Shown in pieces: positions 1-11,679 of a stretch of 64,000 nt of DNA. The notes beneath the pieces were generated by a model. It made no database searches. It was not told where the DNA came from and saw only the letters and a list, made by a program, of their open reading frames with translations. The stretch's first letter is position 1. Each line of letters starts with the position of its first letter. Source of the DNA: Morchella semilibera (taxonomy: Eukaryota > Ascomycota > Pezizomycetes > Pezizales > Morchellaceae); NCBI GenBank assembly GCA_009192285.1, contig CM018607.1, positions 496,001 to 560,000 on the forward strand, in the 5' to 3' direction. Position numbers and translations under genes: made by a program.

Positions 1-393
1 AGACCCATCATTATATCAAAATCTGCGAAAGTTTTTTTAAAAAAAAAGGCCAGGATTCCACAGTAGTATGCCGCCGATATTCTCGCTTGCCGTTGGTCGG
101 GAACTCTGTTTTGCACAGCAGAGTGGTATAGTAAATGGAGAGACTCGTCTGAACATAGGTACGTAGCAAACTACAGGTTTGTTTGCCAGGCAGTATTTTT
201 ACATTTTATTGTTGCAGGATAACCGTTTTGAACGATATTGTTAGAGGGCGTATATATACGGGGTCATTGATACCTATTTCCTGGGCCGAAGTATAAATAC
301 AAGTAAACAAACCCAGACCGGGGGTTTCCCTTCACCATCAACACAAGACAAGGAGGTCACCAAATTAAAAGACAAAAAGAACGTGTCTATCCT
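1..393. other. Non-coding stretch upstream of the tRNA
   Basis: I see no gene here. An A-run lies near position 40. On the minus strand, a run of five T at 374-378 follows the tRNA 3' end and fits an RNA polymerase III terminator. Confidence 0.5.
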
Positions 394-480
394 TGTCGGT
401 GCCATGAATCGAACATGGGTCCTCTCGGAGCAGGATGCTGGAACCACAACGAGAAGTACTAACCACTATACTACACCGAC
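394..480 (-). tRNA. tRNA-His (anticodon GTG) with an intron
   Basis: The minus strand folds as a complete nuclear tRNA. The acceptor stem pairs GTCGGTG with CACCGAC, followed by discriminator A. The D arm contains TAGTGGTTAG, the anticodon stem pairs TCTCG with CGAGA, and the T arm is CCATG-TTCGATT-CATGG. The anticodon loop reads TTGTGG, giving GTG for histidine. About 15 extra bases lie between loop position 37 and the 3' half of the anticodon stem, where eukaryotic tRNA introns sit. Removing them leaves 72 bases, a normal tRNA-His body to which cells add G at -1. A T-run terminator lies 16 bases downstream. The D-arm and anticodon region match the usual eukaryotic tRNA-His pattern, so I consider the call secure. 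Confidence 0.93.
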
Positions 481-945
481 ATGCTCTCGGGGCTAGAGGA
501 GGTGGTTAAGACTCATCTGGACGGCGACTACTGCATACCCCTGTCGTGGCTTCGCCGTTGCAACCCCAATGTGGCTAGGTTTCAAAGACTTGCTATCGTC
601 TCGTCAAGGAATAGGCAGGGCCTCAGTGGGAAAAGTAAGTATCAACGTGGAATACGTGAAGGCATAGGGGGTGGGTGTATAAACCGCAGGGAAATCTTTT
701 TTGTATGGGAATTAGACCGTTAGGCTAGGCGCTGCTACAATTATGGGAGTAGATCTCCCAATTTCTATAGACTGATTGGCTGAAAACGCCGAGGTTTACA
801 CACCTACCCATAGCTTCTCGAGCCATAGGTACACTGTGAGACAATGCTGGCGGTTCAAATCATTGGTTTTTGGGGTGGTTGCCAAGAGCTTGAATTACTA
901 ATCGGGTGGGTTAGGGTACGAGAATCACAATCAATCACTCGCGCC
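481..945. other. Non-coding stretch
   Basis: No gene is supported. Short open frames at 481-723 and 844-1125 have no recognisable motif and the second runs into the minisatellite. Confidence 0.4.
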
Positions 946-1700
946 AGCGCGGGCCAAGAAATCAACTCTTTCCATGTCCCCACGACGAACAAGAGGTACA
1001 TAGTATCCCAGCACCCAACAAGCACGAGTTCACAAGCACAAGCCAGTTTCCATGTAGCCAACGACGAACCAGCCACAGGTCACCAGCAACGTTCTGGTAT
1101 CGCGAACGCCATCTCGCACAATTAGTGCAAGTCCATCACCTCGCCAACAGTCAGCTACATACCATTGTCGTTAACGGTGCTCGGCCATGTTTCCAGCGAC
1201 CTGTCAAAGAGTATTTCCACGCTGCCATTAACGACACCTTAGCACATGCACAGCGTGGGCCAGCCAGGGGTGTTTCCGCGTCGCCAACGGCGTGCTGGGC
1301 GAGGAGGGCCCCCAAGGATATATATTTCTATGGTCACAAACGATGCGCTAACCATAATCAATGTTCCTGGCAAGCACGAACCCTCCAAGGAGTATTTCCA
1401 TGTCACCAACAAATATTTCCATGCCACCACCAACGAACACATCCATATCACCAACGACTTGCTGGACAGCCTAAGGAGTATTCCATGTTGCCAACGATAC
1501 ACGGACATGTTGCTAGCCATATGTCTCAAGCTTGAGCTTAAGGAGAATCTCCATGCCACCAACAATGTCGCCAGCCATGTGCGAACCCTCAAAGAGTATT
1601 TCCACGCCGCCAACCAAGCACGAACCAGTTAAGGACACCCATGTTGCCAACGACGCAGCCAACGACTCTACGTTACCACCAAAGTTCTCAACGACGTTCC
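946..1700 (+). repeat. Degenerate minisatellite, core TATTTCCATGCCACCAAC
   Basis: A core close to AAGGAGTATTTCCATGCC followed by ACCAACGA recurs with substitutions and variable spacing, near 970, 1049, 1190, 1270, 1385, 1410, 1445, 1476, 1545 and 1592. Copies are often preceded by CGAACC or CAAGGAG. The copies are diverged and unevenly spaced, so the array is old. Short open frames across it change frame from copy to copy and I do not treat them as genes. Confidence 0.65.
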
Positions 1701-2898
1701 GAGGTGCAAGGGGGGGGGGTGGTAGTAGTTACAGGAACAACCCATCTGCGCAACATCCCTCCACAACGCATGCGCAAGCCCATCTAACCAAAGCGCGCCT
1801 ACTGACCGACCTTTATGACATCTCCAGCAGCGGCCAACACCACACCCACCAAAGCACCACCACCACCCCCGGCCTCCCGCACCAACGCCCTCCCCAAGCA
1901 GCGCCCCCACCACCGCAAACCCAACCCTCCATCCACCCCCCACGCCCACAAAAGCCCACCGTCTTCATCAGTCTTCATCACAAGCGTGCCCCACCTCGCC
2001 ACCTCGCCTCCGACGGGGCTTGGAGCAGCGGCCCTTGACGTGGCCCTCCCCCCAACCAGCGGACGAGCGGGTGTAGTCGTGCCTTGCGGGTAGGCGGGGG
2101 GACAGGCGCAGACGGAGCGCCGTGTCTAGGAGCAGTAATACGTTATGGCTACCCCAATTAGTATAGTACATGTAGCCAGCTAGGCAAACACCCTCTGGCA
2201 GAGTCAATGAAGCAAGACCTCTCGCCATTGACCCAGTCTCCGTAATGGTAAGTGTAGATAGTACCTGGCAGGGGGAACAGAGGTAGCGGGGGGGCTCGTG
2301 GCGGGTCGGACATGTACCATACATGTAGGTATATATATACTTACATACATGTAGTTCGACGCCCCTCCTCCGCTCCTGTCGTCAACGTCCACCAACACCC
2401 CCCATAGCACCACTTGGATAAGCCGACACCAGGGCCAACCAGCGGTCAGAGCTGCACGCAGGATTTCCCGAACCCCGGATGGCCGCGCACTTGAATGCTG
2501 GGATACAATCCCACGGGCACATATAATGCATCGTTGTGCAGGAGATAACCCCGCTCTCAGGGGACATGGGTATTTCACTACACAGCTAGCTAGGACGAAT
2601 GCATGTGGGGGTGGTGCACAATGCAGGATATACCGAACCCGGCAGGTTAAAGATCTGCCGTAACGCCCCCCCGGGCGTACGGTCTGGCATCAAGCAGCTG
2701 CATATGTATGTATGTATTGTGGGCGCCATACACTCTTGCATACGGACAAAGGAGCAGACTACAACTGGCTTCCGATTGAAACTCCAGGGCCAGGCCGACC
2801 ATCACCACCGGGAATTGGCCTTCCAATCTGCAAGTCAAGATTTCCAAACGCAGTCCTCCCCCAGTCGACCACAAATCCCTATGTACACAGCGCAAGCG
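1701..2898. other. GC-rich non-coding stretch
   Basis: A C-rich tract runs from about 1840 to 1960. Three copies of the palindrome TACATGTA lie at 2167, 2320 and 2346. Open frames are proline- or glycine-rich products of base composition on both strands, and I support no gene. Confidence 0.4.
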
Positions 2899-3866
2899 CT
2901 ACCTCCTCACAACCCTAATCAGGTTCTCCAGCAGCCTCCAATTCGCCCCCTTATCCGGCCTCAACAAGCGTCTCGCCATCTCCCCATGCCCCGCCCTCCA
3001 CGCACAATCATACGGCGTCCACCCCCTCCCATCCCTCGCCCCCTTCTCCGCCCCCGCCCCCAACAAACACACAACCACGCGCTCCGCCCCCCCCGCCGCC
3101 GCCAAATGCAGCGGCCCCGCCCCCCCCGCATCCACCACGCCCACCCGCGCCCCCACAACCACCAACAGCTCCGCAACCTCGCCCATGCCCCTCCACGCCG
3201 CCAGATGCAGCGGCGTCGCCCCATTCCCATTCCTCACATCCAAGCCAGCCCCCTCCCAACCAACACGCTCGCAACGCCCACATCGCCGCGCATCGCCGCA
3301 TAGTGCAGCGCCGTGCACCCCTTCCACCCCCCGCAATCCACGTCGACGGCGCCACGCACCAGGAGCCGCGCAACAACACCGACATGGCCCGCCTCGGCCG
3401 CAACATGCAGCGCCGTGTCCCGCCTGCTGGTCCTCGCCCCCGCGTCCGCGCCCGCATCCAGCAGCACATCCACGATCTCCGCGTGGCCGGCGTGTGCGGC
3501 GCGGTGCACCGCCGCAAGCGTGTACCGCTCCACGCAGTGGTCGAGGCTGGCGTTGAGGCGCAGCGTGAGCAGGTCGTTGTCGTACTTTACGGCGGCCCAC
3601 GTGTCGCGGGAGAGGTACTGGTTCTCGGGGGTGAGCGGGGCGAGGGCGGCGCCGCGGTGCAGCGCGATGCGCAGCAGCAGCGGGTGGTTGTTTGTTACGG
3701 CGAAGTGCAGCAGGGCGTCGGCGCGGGTGCGGGAGAAGACGATGCAGGTTAGGAGGGAGCGGAGGTGGGTGGAGGTTTGGGAGAGGTTGCGGAGCGGGGG
3801 CGGGGGGAGGTGCTCGGCGATCATGAGCTGGAGCTCGGGGGGGAGGGTCAGGAGGGTTGGTGCCAT
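2899..3866 (-). pseudogene. F-box and ankyrin-repeat protein, frameshifted
   Basis: The frame starting at 3866 (MAPTLLTLPPELQ) opens with an F-box (LTLPPELQLMIAEHL, about residues 6-20), the adaptor domain that docks a protein to the SCF ubiquitin ligase. Ankyrin repeats follow, for example TALHVAAEAGHVGVVARLL and TALHYAAMRGDVGVASVLV. The frame stops at 3234 in the middle of a repeat. The ankyrin series continues in the next frame (ATPLHLAAWRGMGEVAELL, then GPLHLAAAGG) to a stop at 2899. The break lies in a run of five C on the plus strand near 3249-3253; one more base would keep the frame, giving about 322 aa. This is either an assembly or read error in a homopolymer or a recent mutation. 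The gene is far richer in GC than its surroundings. A short microsatellite lies just upstream of the ATG. Confidence 0.75.
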
Positions 3867-3867
3867 G

Positions 3868-3922
3868 TGTGTGTGTGTGTACGTAGGTATGTAGATAGGT
3901 AGATAGGTAGGTAGGTGGGAGG
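3868..3922. repeat. Microsatellite upstream of the F-box gene
   Basis: A (GT)n run passes into GTAG/ATAG tetranucleotide units. It lies immediately 5' of the F-box gene start on the opposite strand, so it probably falls in its promoter or 5' untranslated region. Confidence 0.8.
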
Positions 3923-6900
3923 CCGGGGGGTGGTGGTTTATATCAATCTCCGGCGTGGTCCCCCATTGATATGACATGACTGCGTCTCAGCCCGATCAAT
4001 AGAGTTCGCGGGGTAACCAACCAACCGTCTCGTATTACACGACGGAACTACCCGTCCCAGTTGCACTGCCACAACGGGCAGCCCATAAGTAAGAAGAAGT
4101 GCAGTTACGCGCACCTACACTCGCGGGCAGGATCCCGACAGGGCTGCATTCACATATTACGAGCCTGCATGTACTCCGGGATGCACTTACAGCATATTTC
4201 GCCCTCGGGACTAAGCAACCACATCACAATGTAGGCACATATAAAAACACATGCCAACTGGTGGTCAGAGTGGAAGTATACATTCACACTTCTTATGAAC
4301 CAGGCCGCGCCAAGCCGCGCCATGATTGGTCCGCGACACCGAGTAATGATAGCTACTAGACTAATAATTGAGCCGAAACCGGCCACCGGCCGTAAACAGG
4401 GTTGGGTGGGGGGGTGGGGGTTTGAGACGTCCTTGTAGATATAGATATACACGCGGGGGGTGGACACAGTGAAGACTGGAGCTGTATGTAGGTACTAACC
4501 TCCGGGCAACGAAGGGATGGGCAGGTCGTTTGGTGTTGGCGGGACTCATGGAGGTGCTTAGAGTGCGTTTATCGAGTTTAATAATGTCTACCCCCGTGCG
4601 AGCCCGGGGGGTGTCTCCGCCGTGAGGTATAGCTGGCGCAACCGAACAGAACCCTTATGCCCAGCAAACATCAACGTCAATTCCAAGGCCCATGAATCGC
4701 GCCGTGTCAAACCCAAGCCAACAAGCCGGGAGAAATACCTCCCCATCCCACCACTAGAAGACCCGTCGAGCCAACCCGAGAGGGCAACAAACCGCCCACC
4801 CCGATGCCGGGGAGAGAGAGTGGGGCCCCGAACCCAAGCACCCTCGAATTACTGTCCGGCGGGGGTGTGCTGTTGCCATGCTACCTGATCATGAGCTAGC
4901 TGTCTCTTCGCTCGGGGGTGTACAAGTACGAAACGCAGATCAACGCAGCAGCGGGAGGCCGTCCGTTTGGCACAGCTAGCTAGACCTCCCAGAGACCCCA
5001 CTGCTCGGTCCTGGGAGCTTCGATACCCGCATATCGCGCTGGCGCTATAGTATTGGTACTTCTGGGGGTATCACATTGAGGCTTTACAGCATCCCATAAT
5101 AGCTAGTCGCCAGTACACCCCGCAGCTTGGTGTACGTGTGGCCTTCCTGCCAGATCCTGTTATCGGACAAAATACCAGACCACATACAGATACAACCCCT
5201 CGCATCGGGGTTGTTTTTGCTAATGGGCGCTGGTACTGCCCCGAGATTCAAGTCTGTGTTGTAAGTGGTGTGCTGGGCTGCTAGAGATCTTTTTGCCCGC
5301 CCGCTCTGCGTAGATGGTGTACCGTACCGTACTACTAGGAACACATGTGTACGCGAAACGACGGTATATAGTCCCGTTTTCCCCACGGCGTTTGGTCCTC
5401 GAAGAATGGTACATAAGTATGTAGACTGCACCGCAGCACATCCACCCGAACATGCGGTAAAACACGAACCTCCGCACAAAGCACCAGCCACCGTTCCACT
5501 CCTAGTACCATGGACAGCCTACCTTGCAGGCACCCACCTCACCTCCAACGTACACCATTCCGTAGCCAGGCCGAGCAGCACAATTAACAAAACGCTGGCC
5601 ACAAAAACATGCATTCCAGTCATTACCCCGCACCTGGCACCTCGTAATTGGTGGGGCTGTGCAGATACAGCCTGGTAATATGTACACGGTAGGGCTCTGG
5701 GCTCGGTAGTATCAGTCGCTAGGTGGAGTCAAGCAGAGGAGGTTCTAGGTTTAGGATGTATGTCCATACCAGCCACCCTGGTTGAGGCAGCGGCGCTCGG
5801 CTCTAGGTTGTATGGAACGGTGTAGTATATACTGCCTGGCTCGGCGCTAGGGTGTGTATAAAACACAGGTACATATACATCTTCTGCACTCTTTTACACT
5901 ATAGCTACATGTATTAAACCCCATGCTAGCTTCCCCCGGGCATGCACCCCGCAATCAAACCGACCGATCCAGCGCCGAACCCGCAACCAAAGCCTCTACA
6001 CCGGGAGTCAGTGAGACATTCAACCCCAATCACGTGCACTAACATTTCTATCATTACCCGCCGTGCCACGCCGCCCTCAGGAGCTCAGCATTTTGCAACG
6101 AATCGAGGAGATGCTCAGGCAAGAGTTGGGCTCGGTTGTTCCTGCGACTAGCCTAGGCTCCATTGGCAGCTCTTGAGTGAGGAACACTATAGACCCAAAA
6201 AACCAGGGAGAAGCAGCGGGCTGGTCCAGAAGTGATCACCGGGGGATCAGAACAACTGGACCTTTATACACACTCCCTTCATACCTCTCGTGTCACCACC
6301 CCCAGACTCCCACCGCAGGCTATTACCACTTCCTGACAAAATCTATACAAACACCCAAAACATTCCTGGTGAAGGCATGCGCTACACTGCCAAGCTGAGC
6401 TTAAATTCTATGGGCCCTGTGACCCTCCCTCTACCTTTGCAAAGCCGCCGTAGCTGCTTCTGCTATTTGGTAAGTACCCAAGTACTGTGCCCCCTAGGCT
6501 CGAGTAAGACAAGTCAGTGCTTGATCTACTAAACATGCCGCATGCGAACGAAACATACTGCATCTTGCAGGCCAGAGTAGAAAGAACGAAAGACCCCGGG
6601 CCGACCAACGTCATCGTCCCTTTCAAAGAATGAAGCGAGCACCACTCGCCGTGTACCAAGGCCGAGTTGTCTCCCCAACTCATCAGAGACGACCGCATTC
6701 TCCCACTAGGACGCTGCGTTTCAACCGTAGGAGCTGAGCCTGCTGCACGTCGCACCCTGGTCCTATCAGGCTGACACCAAGAACACGTTCCGATACCGAC
6801 AGCCGCGCCGGGCGCCACGAATGGTAAAGGACGCTCGCTCCCGAACCCGGTGCTCCCTCGATTTTATGATTTTTTGGTGTTCTTGGTGGGGGTGTGCTGC

Positions 6901-7342
6901 CGCTACACTGCCTGAGCTCATATATAGGCAGGTCATAACTTATGTAGATGCGCATGTTGGACAAGGCTGTCCTTCCACGGCTCAGGAGGAGGCTTCGAGT
7001 AGGGCTGGGGTTTGGTCGGGGGTGCTGTCCTTTATGTCCCGCGGGTCCTGGCCTCGGGATACAGGTACATGATCTCCCGGAGGTGTATCTCTCAATCATT
7101 GCCCGGCGGGTGGGGCTTCGCGCGATGTTTCAAGGTGGCTCAAGCTGGGGTTGAACCTAAGGTTATGTAAAACAGGGCGGGCTGTAACCTGGATGCCCAA
7201 ATTTGGAGCTCATGCATGAAATTTAAGAGGCATACTAACTAGGCCGGCCTAGCCCAGAGGTGCGGTCTAATGATGCACTGGGGAGGGGGGAACACAGTTT
7301 AACGCATAATATCCACCTTGTAGTGGGCATTTCCTGCATACT
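3923..7342. other. 3.4-kb stretch without a supported gene
   Basis: Both strands carry many open frames of 60-138 codons, mostly beginning with GTG or TTG, with overlapping antisense partners and no motif. One TACATGTA lies at 5906. I see no splice-consistent gene model, RNA gene or clear inverted-repeat element. Confidence 0.4.
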
Positions 7343-7543
7343 ATGGAGCTAATAGATTGGGGTAAATTTGACGAAGGATATCCCTACGGAGAATTAAATT
7401 ATCACTGTTTTATGGACTGGAATAGAAGAAACAACATGGGTTGGATCCATCTCTTTCCAACTGTTGCGCCACCAGTTCAATATCCATACTGGCGCTCCTA
7501 TCCTAGGTTTTATCTCAGGATATTAAGTCTCGGTATACTCTGA
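7343..7543 (+). CDS. Possible small aromatic-rich protein (66 aa)
   Basis: The frame has an ATG start and contains unusually many Trp, Tyr and Phe residues (for example FMDWNRRNNMGWIH and PVQYPYWRSYPRFYL). There is no antisense frame of comparable length. An AATAAA-like signal lies near 7700. I do not recognise it, there is no signal peptide or membrane segment, and it may be a chance frame or a gene fragment. Confidence 0.25.
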   Translation: MELIDWGKFDEGYPYGELNYHCFMDWNRRNNMGWIHLFPTVAPPVQYPYWRSYPRFYLRILSLGIL

Positions 7544-7994
7544 TATGAGGTCCTCTGCAGATCAATACGACTTGGAAATTTGCGTTCCATGTAGGTAGTA
7601 CAATATGCAATGTAATCACACTGCTTGATCTCGTTAGTGCATTTGTAGATTGTTATGGGTTATGTTGGAGGAGATTTTGTTGTTGTTTGATGATAAATTA
7701 AATAAAGATTTTCATTTATAATTATGTTCCGCTCATCCCCCCGCCCCCCCCCCCCTCTTCCGAAAAATCAAGCTTTACCTTAAACACATGCACTGAGGTA
7801 CGTTAACTGCCACCTATATTTTTAAGTTAATAGAAATAGATTATAACGATAGGTTCTGCTTAGCAAATGTAACAAGATACACCTGGTGATAGATTCATTG
7901 GCAATATAAATCTATATTATCCACAAGCGTGTTACAGACAAGAAAGATCGTGAACATGGGTTTAATGTTAATTGACCCATAAGCCCATTATAAT
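7544..7994. other. AT-rich non-coding stretch
   Basis: No gene is seen. A run of C lies near 7741-7755. Confidence 0.4.
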
Positions 7995-8190
7995 CCCCCG
8001 GTCTGGTGAGATCCGCAGATTCGGGACCCCCCCAAGATTTGGTGAGGTCTTCACCTTGAAGGAGTGCAATTAACGGCCAATGGAGAGGTTGCAACAGTGA
8101 GATTTAGCAATGGTCAAATCTTACCCCTTCCAGGCAACGACATCACAAAGCCTGGGGGGTCCCGAATCTGCTTGTGTCACCAGGACCGTT
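7995..8190. mobile_element. Inverted-repeat element (MITE family K)
   Basis: GGTCTGGTG plus GCAGATTCGGGACCCCCC at the left is matched in reverse complement by GGTCCTGGTG plus GCAGATTCGGGACCCCCC at the right, separated by about 90 bases. The arms carry small indels, so this is an aged miniature element. I could not fix its exact ends or target duplication. Confidence 0.6.
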
Positions 8191-8920
8191 AAAGGGAAAG
8201 AGTAGAGAACCTGTTATATGTAAACTTGATTACGCACGCATGTTTATTTTTACCTGTAACTATTGCTAATGTACAACAATTGATACTATCTTGGTCGGAG
8301 TAATAAAAAGCAAGTCCTCAATTTAATTGATGACATAGAAGAAAAGTAGAAAGAAGTGACAGTGATGAGATCGAGAGTAGAGTTGCTGGAAACTTTGAAG
8401 GAACTCACAAAGGGGGAGAGTAGTTTTATGTTTGAAATCATTGGGGTTGAGAGGCTCATTGCTAATATAACTAGAGAGCTCAAGGAACTTGACAACTGGT
8501 TCTGATCCCCCGTGCCTGTGTATTGACTGCTATTTTTCTTTTAATTCACCAAATACATGCTGTTCCCTGAACTCTCTCCTTCCAGCACCCGTACGTTAAT
8601 CCTACTTAGTTTCATATTAGTGATACTCACTAAATGTCTGTACCTTCTATTAAATTCGCGGTCACGGTAGAAACTTGGCTCGCTTTAAACGACTCCTGAA
8701 ACGGTACCCCGAACGGGTCATGTTGCCCCGCACGAGACCGCTTTCATTCACTCCTATATGTCTATGTAAACATAAATCAGCAGAAAGCTTCCGTGCACGG
8801 CCGCCTCCTGGAGGCGGGCTCATAGGGCCCACCGAGGAATTTTGTCTCCGTGGAGAATGGCTCATTCCCATAGCTCCATGTAAAAGCCTCTCCTCTAAAA
8901 GGTAAAGCCTTTAAGCGTCG
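8191..8920. other. Non-coding stretch with mirror open frames
   Basis: Open frames exist on both strands at 8662-8905 (69 and 76 codons) around CTCCTGGAGGCGG. Neither has a recognisable motif, and overlapping frames of this kind are usually composition artefacts. Confidence 0.35.
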
Positions 8921-10330
8921 CTCTTCTGCCGAAATTGTCTCCGGCCCTTAAACCTGGATGACGTTGCTTCTGCTTGCCCGGCACATAGTCCTAGGCAGGC
9001 TCTCCTCCCATATCTACTTCCTTTGCTCGACCGGCACTCATATTTGGGATAGGCTTTCTTTAACGCCCTGTCTGCCTACTCGCCGGTGATCCACTGTCAT
9101 CTGTTAGATTCCTTTGCTCTTCCGGTGTCTATCTGTCGGCAGACTTTGATTTTTCATCTCCTTTTTGAGCTAGGATGCTTGACCGGTGTTTATCCATGAG
9201 AAGGTCTTCTCTATAATCTCATGTCTCCTTATTCATCTGGTGCGTAGTATGGATTCCTAGGAATAAAGTTTCCTTTCCCCTTTCTAATATCCCTGTGCTC
9301 GACTAGCACCCAGGCAGGGCAGTGCCATTCCTTTACTTCCCCGAGATGGATTCTCCTTCCTCTTGTTTTATCCTAGCCCCCTGCTCGTCTAACGCCTGTC
9401 TCTTCCAGGCTTTCATTTAAAAACTTCCTTCACATGTCTCTACCACGCCAGGAAATGCATCATTTGATGCATTACCTTTTGAGGGCTCTCCTAATTGATA
9501 TGCATGATATATTTTATGATGACTTTACTATCTTGCTGGGAAAGGCATCAGGAAATACATCAGGAAAATCATCGGGAAAGTTGTTGAATAGCTATAAACT
9601 CGCTTAATAAGATCTATTATCATATGATTACTATATGAATTCATGGCCTAGCTGGTAAGATATACATTCTCCCAGTGGAAGCATTCAGGTTCAACTCCCA
9701 CACATAATTTTTTTTATTTCCGGATCCCTTTACTGATTGGAAAGTCGTCAAATGGGACTGGGATGCATTTAGGATGCATTCGCCGATGCATTTAGGATTC
9801 ATTAATTGCCAACCCATAATTACTATCAAGGATGCATTTTGGGATCCATTTGTGATGCATTACCTGCCGTGGTAGAGCGTGCAGCATATATTTGTGGCTA
9901 GGCTCTCTTCCTGTCCTCTCCAATATTCAATTTAGGCCCGATTTCTGCTTGAGCCGTGCCTAGATTGGTTGGAGATATGCTTTTGCCCAGCTGATTTCTT
10001 ATGTGCTTGCCCTCTACTAGATGGGATAGGCCTTTATTGCTTGGGTTGTCGTGGCTGCCTACTCGGCCAGCACTAGGTAGGCTTCTCAAGCGCCCATTTC
10101 TCGTCTTTGTCGCTAGTCCGACGCCACCTCTGGGAAAAATTTTGTTTTTATATTTCCTTCGTTTGTCCGGCTCCCGTCCTTGGGTAGCTATAGGTTTCCT
10201 CAAATTTCTCCTGTGTGGTCTCTTGCTCATCCTGGGCGTACTTCTGGGTAGAGCCTCCGTCTCGTGATTCTCCCCCGCTTCATGTTTGTTTGGCGCCCTG
10301 CTCATCCTGGGTATGGGGCCCTCTTGGGCT
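8921..10330 (+). repeat. Degenerate ~70-base minisatellite, split by an inserted element
   Basis: A loose unit recurs about every 65-75 bases. It has TTTGCTCGACCGGC (variants GCTTGCCCGG, GCTCTTCCGG, GCTCATCCTGGGC), then a GGGTAGG- or GGCAGG-like core and CTTTC/CTTCC. Units can be followed from about 8930 to 9420 and again from 9900 to 10330. The TIR element at 9438-9877 interrupts the array. Divergence is high, so the array is old. Confidence 0.5.
9438..9877. mobile_element. ATGCAT-rich TIR element, copy 1, with tRNA-like core
   Basis: The left end, CTCTACCACGCCAGG followed by AATGCATC, is matched in reverse complement at the right end by CTCTACCACGGCAGG followed by AATGCATC. The interior is full of GATGCATT motifs. 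At 9645-9706 there is a tRNA-like stretch with an A-box-like TAGCTGGTAAG, a B-box GGTTCAACTCC at 9688-9698, and an eight-T run just after it. A second copy lies at 41426-41886. Confidence 0.72.
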
Positions 10331-10946
10331 CCCTTGCTAATTTACTCCGCCCATCCGGCGCCCTCGTGCTTGCACGGCTCCCTATTGAGGTGTTTGTTAA
10401 CATAATTTCCGGAATACTGTCATAGCAGAAGGGGTTAATCAGTGTGCAAACCCCATGACACCCCCTGTACCCGAGTGGTTCTCTCCTACAACGAGGATAC
10501 CACCCACCGCCCAACCCTGTCCATCGTCAGTGGTCTTTCTCTCATTTCGTACTCAGTTATTAGTCCACTTGGTTCCTTGCGCAGGCTCGAGTAGGACAGC
10601 GTGCCTTTATTCTATACAGCGGCACCTTCCCGGGTTCTGTAAAGAAGAGCTTTATTCCCACGAACTGGGTTGTGGCCGAGTGATAAACTGTGATTGGGTT
10701 GATCACGAACCATGGTATGCGGGGTCCAACCTAAGAAGGCTACATGGTGAGTATCGGTCGGGACTTACCTATCCGGCGGTTACCTGCAGCCCTGCTGCTG
10801 CTGCTGATGGTCCTGCACTCACGCGCTGTCAACCCGTTCCGGGATAGTGGGGGGGAGGGATTCCGCAGGGTCCCGCCCGAAGTCTCCACCAGTTGCCGAG
10901 AGTGCGGCAGTCATTGCTAGCAATGGTTCTTGCTTGATACTAGTTC
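10331..10946. other. Non-coding stretch
   Basis: A short CTG/CTGCTG run lies near 10792-10805. No gene is supported. Confidence 0.35.
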
Positions 10947-11103
10947 TCGTTTTGTTGTAATCAGGCAAATTGAAGGCCCCAGTGCCGTTGGCGTCCAGTC
11001 AGCCATCGCCAACGACACTGGAACCTTCGCGAGCACAACTGCACTTGCATCTTTAGCAGGCCCACGCCCAATACGCCCAGCTTGCCTGATTACAACAAAA
11101 CGA
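10947..11103. mobile_element. MITE family I with 22-bp perfect TIR
   Basis: TCGTTTTGTTGTAATCAGGC plus AA at the left end (10947-10968) is the exact reverse complement of the right end (11082-11103). The 157-base element has no coding capacity. The perfect repeat suggests a fairly recent insertion, although I do not see a clear target duplication. Confidence 0.8.
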
Positions 11104-11182
11104 TTGGAGGAATGGAGGGAATGGGAGGAATGGAGGGAGTGGGAGGAATGGAGGGAGTGGGAGGAATGGAGGGATCCGGGAG
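11104..11182 (+). repeat. 18-base minisatellite GGAATGGAGGGAGTGGGA
   Basis: About four tandem copies of an 18-base G-rich unit directly abut the MITE at 10947-11103. The array produces repetitive reading frames (EEWREW on one strand, SLHSSH on the other) that are not genes. Confidence 0.85.
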
Positions 11183-11392
11183 TGGGAGGGGTGGCCGTGG
11201 GGGGAGTGTGGTGTGATCTTATACCAATATGGACCGTGTCCGCCATTCTATGTATGAGTCTATGCGCCCAAGCCCAATGTGCAATGTAATTACATTAATG
11301 AAGTAAACAAACAAAAAAAAAAGCCCAATGTGCACATTTAGGGTTAGGGTGAGAATGATAATCGATGAAAAGTATAGAAGCATATTACATAG

Positions 11393-11527
11393 GGTCTGTT
11401 CGGTTGACACAAAAATCCATAGATTGGTTGCAATGTTTGGATTGGGTCTAATAAAATAATTACCTCTAGAGGTGTTTTTTTAATCCAATCCATGGATTGC
11501 ACCAACTCAACGTCAACCGAACGGAGC
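11393..11527. mobile_element. MITE family J, hAT-like termini
   Basis: GGTCTGTTCGGTTGAC at the left and GGCTCCGTTCGGTTGAC (read inward from the right) form imperfect terminal repeats around an AT-rich centre with ATCCATAGATTGG and ATCCATGGATTGG pairs. A short TTTAGGGTTAGGG run lies just outside at 11338. I could not confirm a target duplication. Confidence 0.6.
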
Positions 11528-11679
11528 CATAATCTATTATACTAGTATACGTACTAACCCTGGGGTACATCGATTTGTATGGTGACGCGGTAGTCTATCC
11601 TGGGTACGGGGATAAGAAATGATAATTCTGCATGTTTTGGGCTCAAAAAGTGAAGTTATCTTTCGTACTGGATAATACC

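Noticed and set aside
2899-3752. Long overlapping open frames on both strands across the F-box/ankyrin gene
   Set aside because: They are antisense or shifted reflections of a GC-rich gene, with low-complexity Arg, Pro and Gly content.
5084-5678. Overlapping frames of 135-137 codons on both strands
   Set aside because: There are no motifs, starts are GTG or TTG, and there is no splice-consistent model.
11099-11246. Frames with EEWREW or SLHSSH repeats
   Set aside because: They are simple translations of the 18-base minisatellite, not proteins.
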